From: Bacteroidaceae bacterium
GTDB taxonomy: Bacteria > Bacteroidota > Bacteroidia > Bacteroidales > Bacteroidaceae
Assembly (NCBI GenBank): GCA_900765575.1
Contig: CAAFRW010000228.1
Span: 1-13,677, forward strand
DNA length: 13,677 bases
Reading direction: 5' to 3'
Position numbers and translations under genes: made by a program. Shown here in pieces: positions 8,588 to 13,677 of this stretch. The notes beneath the pieces are model-generated. The model was not told where the DNA came from and ran no database searches. It saw nothing but the letters and a program-made list of their open reading frames with translations. Within the stretch, counting starts at the first letter, position 1. Each line of letters opens with the position of its first letter.

Positions 8588-9736
8588 ATGGGAACAAACG
8601 GGATTACCAAATTATGGTCACATGATTTTTGGCGAATCTGTATTGCAAATTTCATGTTATCCGTATCGCTGTACATGCTATGGCCGATACTTCCCATTTG
8701 GATGATGTCTTACTACGGAGCAACTCCGTTACAAGCCGGAGGTATCATGGCCTTGTTCGGAGTTGCCCTATTTATATTAGGACCTACGTTTTCCTATCTG
8801 GTAGATACTTATAAGCGAAAATATATATGCTTATTGGCCATCTTAATCGTTACGGCAGTAACCGGAGGATTTTGGGTCGCCGGCGGACTTCTTTTCGCAG
8901 CCATACTCCGAATTGTACAAGGTATGATGTACGGTATGGCACTCATGGCATCCGGTAGTACATTGGTGATAGACATCGCCCAGTCCCCCCGGAGAACAGA
9001 AGCTAACAATGCTTTTTCCTGGTTTGGGAGATTCGGACTCTCCATTGGTCCTTTAGCCGGTCTGCTTCTATATGAATCTTATCAAATTAAGTATGTCTTT
9101 ATTATATCATGTTTATTAGGACTACTTTCTTTCATCTGTATTGCATTCATAAAAATACCATTTCGCGCTCCACTTTGCCCGCCGATGTTTTCAAAAGACC
9201 GCTTTTGGTTATCTAACGGATGGCTTATGTTTATCAATCTGTTATTGATTTCCATTCCTACGGGAATCCTCTTGGCAACCATCCACTCTTATGTATTCTA
9301 CGGCATCTTAATGTTAGGATTCTGGTTTTCCATCCTAGCTATAAAATTTGTTTTTACAGATGCCGATATGCGTTCAGAAATTGTTAGCGGACTCATTATC
9401 TACGGCAGTGCTATGTTATTGCAAATCACCCATAACAAGGAAGTGGCTTTTTATACTTCTGCACTATTTGTAGGACTAGGTATCGGACTTATCGTTCCGC
9501 GCATTTTAGTCTTCTTCATAAAGTTATCAGAACATTGTGAAAGGGGAACAGCTAATACCTCTGAAGCTTTCGGTTGGGAACTTGGTATCAGTATTGGTTT
9601 CTTTATCGGTTATTTCCTTATCAGTAACCAATCTGCCTTTGCAGCATACGGCATTGTATTAATTTTCTTGATTATCGCAATGTTTTTATATCTGGCAGTC
9701 ACCCACCCGTGGTATCTGAAACACAAAATCAGATAG
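8588..9736 (+). CDS. MFS transporter of unknown substrate
   Basis: A 382-residue, strongly hydrophobic protein with about 12 predicted membrane segments spread over its whole length and a central cytoplasmic-type loop around residues 190-210. SYLVDTYKRKY at 69-79 is a variant of major facilitator motif A in the loop between helices 2 and 3. FGRFGLSIGPLAG at about 146-158 resembles the glycine/proline-rich motif C of helix 5, which is more common in drug:H+ antiporters. I infer a proton-coupled exporter, but the substrate is not readable from the sequence. The gene follows panB by 38 nt with no separate promoter that I can see, so it is probably in the same transcript. Pantothenate-pathway export is only a guess from position. 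Its last 8 bases overlap the 3' end of the minus-strand folK-like gene. Confidence 0.88.
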   Translation: MGTNGITKLWSHDFWRICIANFMLSVSLYMLWPILPIWMMSYYGATPLQAGGIMALFGVALFILGPTFSYLVDTYKRKYICLLAILIVTAVTGGFWVAGGLLFAAILRIVQGMMYGMALMASGSTLVIDIAQSPRRTEANNAFSWFGRFGLSIGPLAGLLLYESYQIKYVFIISCLLGLLSFICIAFIKIPFRAPLCPPMFSKDRFWLSNGWLMFINLLLISIPTGILLATIHSYVFYGILMLGFWFSILAIKFVFTDADMRSEIVSGLIIYGSAMLLQITHNKEVAFYTSALFVGLGIGLIVPRILVFFIKLSEHCERGTANTSEAFGWELGISIGFFIGYFLISNQSAFAAYGIVLIFLIIAMFLYLAVTHPWYLKHKIR

Positions 9737-10106
9737 AAAGAAGTTTCACTCCATTCCTTATATACGGACGTTTCATATCTTCCGGTTTTAGTACCTCTTT
9801 GCCGAATTGGAGTAAATCGATATCCATACGAATAATTTCATGCACCTTATCTTTAGGAATTTCCGCACAAACATACTCAACGTCCTTCAAGACGTTTTTT
9901 ACTTCATATAAAGAAAAAAGAGTATGAAACAAAGCCACCTGATTTACAAATAAAGAAGGATTCTGTAAATTTATCGGACGTGTACGGCACTCTTTAGCAT
10001 ACGTTATATCAGGAAAATAGCGTAGTAATTCTTTCCTGGCTATTTCAAGGTTCCTATCTCCGTCTGTATTGGAACCTAATGATATAAGACATGCTGTTTC
10101 CATCAT
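9729..10106 (-). CDS. folK: Short, divergent HPPK (FolK)-family protein
   Basis: This 125-residue protein resembles 6-hydroxymethyl-7,8-dihydropterin pyrophosphokinase, which makes the pterin diphosphate substrate of dihydropteroate synthase. It has the N-terminal SLGSN motif (9-13), a LFVNQVALF segment (52-60) matching the family FlN region, and the Mg-binding DxD in RMDIDLLQFG (Arg93, Asp95, Asp97). It is shorter than the usual 150-160 residues. The glycine-arginine loop between the LKxVE helix (73-77) and the DxD motif is compressed. The C-terminal PHPxMxxR segment is degenerate, reading KPEDMKRPYIR with Glu where a histidine is expected, and the protein ends almost at once. So it may be a diverged paralogue with reduced or different activity rather than the cell's main FolK. 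The start could also be the second ATG at 10103. It has its own promoter and overlaps the MFS gene tail-to-tail by 8 bp. Confidence 0.68.
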   Translation of the reverse strand: MMETACLISLGSNTDGDRNLEIARKELLRYFPDITYAKECRTRPINLQNPSLFVNQVALFHTLFSLYEVKNVLKDVEYVCAEIPKDKVHEIIRMDIDLLQFGKEVLKPEDMKRPYIRNGVKLLSI

Positions 10107-10108
10107 AA

Positions 10109-10123
10109 TTCAATTTAATTGAA
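10109..10123. repeat. 15-bp perfect palindrome in the folK-like leader
   Basis: TTCAATT, one central T, then AATTGAA form 7-bp perfect inverted arms 2 nt before the folK-like start codon. It lies just downstream of that gene's -7 element, so it would sit at the transcription start or leader, a position suited to a repressor operator. It is AT-rich and could be chance. Confidence 0.4.
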
Positions 10124-10126
10124 CCG

Positions 10127-10158
10127 CAAATTAAATCGAAATAGACTGCATTACCAAA
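10127..10158 (-). promoter_or_regulatory. Candidate promoter for the folK-like gene
   Basis: On the minus strand a TTTG (10158-10155) is followed after exactly 20 nt by TTAATTTG (10134-10127), one mismatch from TAnnTTTG. Spacing and position, about 20 nt before the ATG at 10106, fit a Bacteroidota vegetative promoter. It faces the kdsB promoter; the -33 element of this one lies 8 bp from the -7 element of the other. Confidence 0.6.
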
Positions 10159-10166
10159 TCTTTTTG

Positions 10167-10174
10167 TATTTTTG
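10167..10174 (+). promoter_or_regulatory. Candidate -7 element for kdsB
   Basis: TATTTTTG is a perfect TAnnTTTG match about 33 nt upstream of the kdsB ATG at 10208. No TTTG stands at the ideal -33 spacing. An in-frame TTG at 10172-10174 could be read as an upstream start, but it is part of this element, so it should not be transcribed. Confidence 0.55.
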
Positions 10175-10207
10175 CAAAATACATTACTTAATAAAGCACA
10201 TTTAATA

Positions 10208-10963
10208 ATGAAATTTATAGGAATTATTCCTGCAAGATATGCGTCCACCCGTTTCCCGGCCAAACCTCTGGCCATGCTAGGTGGAAAGTCGGTCATACAA
10301 AGAGTCTACGAACAAGTTTGTGGAGTTTTAGACGATGCCTATGTCGCTACCGATAATGAATTGATAGAGGCTGCTGTACAGGAGTTCGGCGGCAAAGTTG
10401 TTATGACATCCGTACACCATAAAAGCGGAACCGACCGCTGTTACGAAGCTTATACCAAAGTGGGGGAAGGATATGATGTGATTGTTAATATCCAAGGAGA
10501 TGAACCTTTTATCCAGCCTTCGCAACTGGAAGAACTCAAGGCTTGCTTTAACGACCCTCAAACGCAAATAGCCACACTCGTGAAACCTTTCAGCGAAGCG
10601 GATGGCATAGAAGCCATACAAAATCCGAACTCTCCTAAAGTGGTGGTAAACAAAAATATGAATGCTCTCTATTTCAGTCGTTCCATCATTCCATATCAAC
10701 GAAATAATGAAATGAAAGATTGGAGTAAGCATCACATTTATTACAAACACATTGGTCTGTATGCTTACCGTGCGGAAGTATTAAAAGAAATTACCGCCTT
10801 GCCACAGTCTTCATTAGAGCTGGCTGAATCATTGGAACAGCTCCGCTGGCTGGAAAACGGATACACCATAAAAGTAGGTGTTACCGAAGTGGAAACTATA
10901 GGCATTGACACGCCACAAGATTTAATGAAAGCTGAAATGTTTTTAAAAGAGCATGCTGAATAG
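10208..10963 (+). CDS. kdsB: 3-deoxy-manno-octulosonate cytidylyltransferase (CMP-Kdo synthetase)
   Basis: KdsB activates Kdo with CTP to CMP-Kdo, the donor for attaching Kdo to lipid A in the LPS inner core; it acts in the cytosol. The 251-residue product has the N-terminal nucleotide-binding segment IIPARYASTRFPAKPLA (6-22), VATDN (46-50) and HKSGTDR (71-77). VNIQGDEP follows at 93-100 with the metal-binding Asp98. YFSRSIIPY, KHIGLYAYR, EQLRWLENG and GIDTPQDL (Asp234) come in the standard order. Length is normal. I chose the ATG at 10208 because the protein then begins MKFIGIIPAR, as in the family, whereas the upstream in-frame TTG at 10172 lies inside the -7 element. The last 11 bases overlap the start of the M16 gene, suggesting co-expression. 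Confidence 0.97.
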   Translation: MKFIGIIPARYASTRFPAKPLAMLGGKSVIQRVYEQVCGVLDDAYVATDNELIEAAVQEFGGKVVMTSVHHKSGTDRCYEAYTKVGEGYDVIVNIQGDEPFIQPSQLEELKACFNDPQTQIATLVKPFSEADGIEAIQNPNSPKVVVNKNMNALYFSRSIIPYQRNNEMKDWSKHHIYYKHIGLYAYRAEVLKEITALPQSSLELAESLEQLRWLENGYTIKVGVTEVETIGIDTPQDLMKAEMFLKEHAE

Positions 10964-12239
10964 AAATCAACAACCTGAAATTAGCCTGATTGAGCCGATT
11001 CTAATTCCGTCTCCTGAAAAAAGAATCATGCCTAACGGTATGCCTTTGTTTCTTATTCAGGCAGGAGAAGAAGAAGTCGTTCGTCTCGATATCCTCATAC
11101 ACGGAGGCCAATGGAACCAAAGCCAACCTCTCCAGGCCATGTTTACCAATCGTATGTTACGAGAGGGAACAAGTAATTATACATCTGCCGAAATCGCAGA
11201 GAAGCTGGACTATTATGGAGCTTGGCTGGATTTGTCTTCTTCTATGAACTATGCCTACATCACGCTCTATTCCTTGAATAAATATTTTGCTCAAACCGTA
11301 GAAATTGTACGTTCACTTGTTATAGAACCTTTATTTCCGGAAAAAGAATTATCCATCACAATAGAGAAGAACAGACAGCAATTTAATGTCAACAATTCGA
11401 AAGTAGATGTCCTGGCCCGCAAAGAATTAAACCGTTCTCTATTCGGAACAGAACACCCCTGTGGAAAATATGCGGTGGAAGAAGACTATGACAAACTGAA
11501 CCGGAAAGTATTAAAACAGTTCCATGCACAGTTTTATCATTCCGGTCATTGCACACTCTACCTTTCGGGAAAAGTAACACCGGAAATTATACAAAAACTC
11601 GAAAACGCTTTCGGACAGTCCGTATGGGGTAATGTAACCACTTCTCCGGCAGATATCTCTTACACGCCACATTCCAAATCGGAAAAGAGAATATGTATAG
11701 AACGGAATGATGCCATGCAAAGCGCCCTCTATATGGGTTGCCTGACAATAGACCGCAAACATCCCGACTTTTTAAAACTCCGTGTCATGATGACGCTTTT
11801 CGGCGGATATTTCGGAAGCCGCCTAATGAATAACATCAGAGAAGAAAAGGGATATACGTACGGCATTGGAGCCGGTATCGCATCTTATCCGGAACATGGA
11901 ATGATGATTATCAGTACACAAGCTGGTAATCAATATATTGAACCGATTATACAAGAGGTATATCATGAAATGGAGCGGTTGCAAAACGAACCGGTATCCG
12001 AAGAGGAGCTTACTATGGTAAAAAATTACATGATGGGAGAGACCTGCCGCAATTATGAAGGTCCTTTTTCTCTGGCCGATGCTTATATTTACTTACAATC
12101 ATCCGGTTTAGAGGAAAACTTTTTAGTCCAGTCACAGCAAGCCATCAAAGAGACCACTGCATCCGACATACAACATTTAGCACGGACCTATCTGGTTAAA
12201 GAACAAATGAAAGAAATTATAGCAGGAAAAATAGAGTAG
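10953..12239 (+). CDS. M16-family peptidase homologue lacking the zinc-binding HXXEH motif
   Basis: A 428-residue protein with the two-domain M16B fold pattern. The N-terminal domain carries MLREGTSNYTS (68-78), which follows the zinc motif in active members, and EHPCGKYAVEED (167-178). The C-terminal domain contains FGGYFGSRLMNNIREEKGYTYGIGAG (positions about 283-308). The residues aligned to HXXEH read M63-F-T-N66-R67, so both zinc histidines and the catalytic glutamate are lost. The Arg/Tyr pair typical of the substrate-binding M16 subunit is present (Arg296, Tyr301 or Tyr303). In characterised two-subunit M16B enzymes such a protein pairs with a zinc-bearing partner; none is in this window. 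It overlaps kdsB by 11 nt. I see no clear signal peptide, so it is probably cytosolic. The downstream 12240-12342 interval has a promoter but no hairpin terminator. Confidence 0.87.
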   Translation: MLNRNQQPEISLIEPILIPSPEKRIMPNGMPLFLIQAGEEEVVRLDILIHGGQWNQSQPLQAMFTNRMLREGTSNYTSAEIAEKLDYYGAWLDLSSSMNYAYITLYSLNKYFAQTVEIVRSLVIEPLFPEKELSITIEKNRQQFNVNNSKVDVLARKELNRSLFGTEHPCGKYAVEEDYDKLNRKVLKQFHAQFYHSGHCTLYLSGKVTPEIIQKLENAFGQSVWGNVTTSPADISYTPHSKSEKRICIERNDAMQSALYMGCLTIDRKHPDFLKLRVMMTLFGGYFGSRLMNNIREEKGYTYGIGAGIASYPEHGMMIISTQAGNQYIEPIIQEVYHEMERLQNEPVSEEELTMVKNYMMGETCRNYEGPFSLADAYIYLQSSGLEENFLVQSQQAIKETTASDIQHLARTYLVKEQMKEIIAGKIE

Positions 12240-12275
12240 TAAAATCACATAAAAAACAAAAGAAACCTTAACAGA

Positions 12276-12308
12276 TTTGGGCTATTGAGGCGTTTTGCAC
12301 TACTTTTG
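12276..12308 (+). promoter_or_regulatory. Promoter for the MORN-repeat gene
   Basis: TTTG at 12276-12279, a 21-nt spacer and TACTTTTG at 12301-12308 give a full match to the Bacteroidota TTTG / TAnnTTTG consensus, the best promoter in the window. It leaves a leader of about 27 nt before the ATG at 12343 and rules out the in-frame TTG at 12295 as a start. Confidence 0.7.
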
Positions 12309-12342
12309 TAAACAAGCGTATCTATTTATTGAAAAAAACACC

Positions 12343-13461
12343 ATGAAAAGAATTTATATACTCTATACTTTATCTCTTTTATTCATTTCTTCATCCATAT
12401 CTGCTCAAATCAAAATTGGGAACTATGCGTTTAAAGACGGCAGTGTATATACCGGCGAATTAAAAGGTAAAAAACCGAATGGAAAAGGAAAAACAGTCTT
12501 TAAAAACGGCAATGTTTATGAAGGAGAATACATAAAAGGAAAAAGAGAAGGACACGGAGTCTTTACATTTCCCGACGGAGAAAGATATGACGGCAACTGG
12601 TATCAAGACCAGCAACACGGAAAAGGTACCTACTACTTCAAGAACAATAACCGCTACGAAGGTATGTGGTACACCGATTACCAACAAGGACAAGGTACCA
12701 TGTACTATTATAACGGTGATATCTATACAGGAAACTGGGTACAAGATAAACGGGAAGGGAACGGTACGTATACTTGGAAAAACGGAGCAACCTATGTAGG
12801 ACAATGGAAAAAGGACAAGAAAAACGGAACCGGAACACTCGACTGGAATGACGGAACCAAATACATTGGCGAATGGAAAGATGACATGAGACAAGGTGAC
12901 GGTACTTATCACTATTCCAACGGAGACGAATATACCGGACAGTGGGATAAAGATATGCAACACGGAAAAGGTATTTACAAATTCCAGACCGGCGATAAAT
13001 ACGAAGGTGATTACTACATGGGAGAACGTACGGGACAAGGCATTTATGTGCATCAAAACGGCGATATGTATGTAGGAGAATTCAAAAACGGCGAACAAGA
13101 CGGAAAAGGAACCTTTACTTGGTCAAACGGTTCGGTTTATACCGGCGATTGGATAAATAGCCAACGTTCGGGAAAAGGTAAATATGTCTGGAGCAACGGA
13201 GATGTGTACGAGGGCAGCTGGAAAGAAGACCTTCCGGAAGGAGAAGGCACTTTAATCTTAGCCGACGGCACCCGCTACAAAGGAAGCTTTGTAAAAGGAA
13301 AAAAAGAGGGAAAAGGAGTGTTGGAAGAAAAAGACGGAACCCGATACGAAGGATTCTTTAAACAAGACATGAAACATGGTCCTTTTGTCGAAATAAGCAA
13401 CAACGGTCAAACAATCCGCAAAGGAACTTATAAGTTCGGAAAATTAGAAAGCTCAAAATAA
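12343..13461 (+). CDS. Secreted MORN-repeat protein
   Basis: A 372-residue protein that begins with a typical type I signal peptide: MKR, a hydrophobic stretch, then SISAQ, with likely cleavage after Ala21. It should therefore reach the periplasm or outer surface. After a short linker, residues 34-355 consist of 14 contiguous 23-residue MORN units of the pattern xxYxGxWxxxxxxGxGxxxxxxG, followed by a partial unit and the end. No catalytic domain is fused to the repeats, unlike MORN proteins with kinase or methyltransferase domains. MORN repeats form elongated beta-hairpin solenoids; in eukaryotes they bind lipids or proteins, but the role of bacterial secreted ones is poorly known. The ATG at 12343 is chosen because it gives the signal peptide and follows a strong promoter. 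The gene lies 16 nt upstream of the monophosphatase-family gene, so the two are probably co-transcribed. I cannot name a function. Confidence 0.9.
   Translation: MKRIYILYTLSLLFISSSISAQIKIGNYAFKDGSVYTGELKGKKPNGKGKTVFKNGNVYEGEYIKGKREGHGVFTFPDGERYDGNWYQDQQHGKGTYYFKNNNRYEGMWYTDYQQGQGTMYYYNGDIYTGNWVQDKREGNGTYTWKNGATYVGQWKKDKKNGTGTLDWNDGTKYIGEWKDDMRQGDGTYHYSNGDEYTGQWDKDMQHGKGIYKFQTGDKYEGDYYMGERTGQGIYVHQNGDMYVGEFKNGEQDGKGTFTWSNGSVYTGDWINSQRSGKGKYVWSNGDVYEGSWKEDLPEGEGTLILADGTRYKGSFVKGKKEGKGVLEEKDGTRYEGFFKQDMKHGPFVEISNNGQTIRKGTYKFGKLESSK
12442..13407 (+). repeat. 14 tandem 69-nt MORN-coding units
   Basis: The coding sequence repeats with a strict 69-nt period and no insertion or deletion between units. 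The encoded units begin SVYTG, NVYEG, ERYDG, NRYEG, DIYTG, ATYVG, TKYIG, DEYTG, DKYEG, DMYVG, SVYTG, DVYEG, TRYKG and TRYEG. Nucleotide identity between units is only partial, so the array looks old and selected at the protein level rather than freshly expanded. Confidence 0.85.
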
Positions 13462-13477
13462 TTAATTACTAACACCT

Positions 13478-13677
13478 ATGCTTGATTTAGAACAAATCAC
13501 AGCAGAAGTACGCCAACTGGCCATAGAAACCGGCGCCTTTCTGCGCGAAGAAAGAATAAATTTTCATCGCGAACGTGTACTGGAAAAAAACTCTCACGAT
13601 TATGTATCCTATGTAGACAAAGAGTAGGAACGTCGTGTAGTAAAACGATTAACAGCACTACCACAAGAATACGAATA
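13478..13677 (+). pseudogene. Inositol monophosphatase-family gene interrupted by an in-frame TAG, 3' end beyond the window
   Basis: The frame from the ATG at 13478 encodes MLDLEQITAEVRQLAIETG and continues through KNSHDYVSYVDKE. This is the N-terminal helix and K-x-x-D-x-V-(T/S)-x-x-D segment of Mg-dependent, lithium-sensitive phosphatases of the inositol monophosphatase/CysQ/SuhB group. Codon 50 (13625-13627) is TAG. The same frame then continues open to the window end as ERRVVKRLTALPQEYE, which fits what normally follows in this family, with the TAG standing where a serine is common (xDKxSE). One base change from TCG would create it. Five genes here end in TAA or TGA and four in TAG, so TAG is a working stop. 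As written, only a 49-residue fragment without an active site would be made. A sequencing error near the contig end is the simplest alternative. The gene lies 16 nt after the MORN gene. Confidence 0.7.

Noticed and set aside
10172..10207. Upstream TTG start for kdsB.
   Set aside because: The TTG is the end of the TATTTTTG promoter element, so it should not be in the transcript, and the family N-terminus begins at the ATG at 10208.
10328..10750. A 140-codon open frame on the minus strand inside kdsB.
   Set aside because: It lies wholly opposite a complete, well-conserved kdsB and resembles no family I recognise.
12295..12342. Upstream TTG start for the MORN gene.
   Set aside because: It lies between the -33 and -7 elements, and starting there would bury the signal peptide behind 16 extra residues.
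12460..13098. A 212-codon open frame on the minus strand opposite the MORN gene.
   Set aside because: It is a by-product of the 69-nt repeat period, which keeps the antisense frame free of stops. Its product is a low-complexity hydrophobic sequence with no start context, and the plus strand has a signal peptide, promoter and clear domain.
12442..13407. Tandem periodicity that could suggest a CRISPR or satellite array.
   Set aside because: The period is a uniform 69 nt with no conserved repeat and unique spacer structure, and every unit translates to a MORN repeat.
13625..13627. TAG as a recoded sense codon (stop-codon reassignment or pyrrolysine).
   Set aside because: Four other genes in the window end in TAG at the expected family lengths, so TAG terminates here.
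1..13677. A defence island, prophage or integrative element.
   Set aside because: No integrase, transposase, tRNA, direct repeat, toxin-antitoxin pair or abrupt composition change is visible. AddAB is a core repair system, and the remaining genes are housekeeping or of a general type.

Overview
The window looks like ordinary chromosomal housekeeping DNA from a member of the Bacteroidales (Bacteroidota). I base this on three things. Several genes are preceded by the Bacteroidota sigma-ABfr type -7 element (TAnnTTTG), two of them with a recognisable -33 TTTG, and there are no obvious Shine-Dalgarno sequences. Base composition is moderately AT-rich. The proteins have a Bacteroidales character: an AddB-like protein with no Walker A motif, an M16 homologue with no zinc site, and a secreted MORN-repeat protein. 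I cannot place it to genus from sequence alone. There are no RNA genes, insertion sequences, CRISPR arrays, attachment sites or strong terminators, and no gene-free stretch longer than about 175 bases.

Left third, minus strand (6850 down to 1): a tight three-gene operon. A long-chain acyl-CoA synthetase-like AMP-binding enzyme (552 aa) is followed after 6 nt by an AddA-like helicase-nuclease (1060 aa), and after 2 nt by an AddB-like partner that runs off the left edge. AddA and AddB should together form the recombinational end-processing complex (RecBCD equivalent). The acyl-CoA synthetase has no obvious functional link to them.

Middle, plus strand (7023-9736): a HAD-family phosphatase/phosphomutase, then panB (first committed step of pantothenate/CoA synthesis), then an MFS transporter. 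The transporter ends in an 8-bp tail-to-tail overlap with a minus-strand gene for a short, degenerate HPPK (FolK)-family protein (10106-9729).

Right third, plus strand (10208 to the end): kdsB (CMP-Kdo synthesis for lipid A/LPS inner core) overlaps an M16-family peptidase homologue whose HXXEH zinc motif is lost. Then, from its own well-formed promoter, comes a secreted protein made of 14 MORN repeats, followed after 16 nt by the start of an inositol-monophosphatase-family gene. That last gene carries an in-frame amber stop at codon 50 with recognisable coding sequence continuing beyond it, so it is a pseudogene, a recent nonsense mutation or a sequence error.

I do not see an undescribed multi-gene defence or mobile system. 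The points most worth a second look are the interrupted monophosphatase gene, the degenerate FolK-like protein under its own promoter and palindrome, the zinc-less M16 protein without a visible catalytic partner, and the pairing of MORN-repeat and monophosphatase genes.
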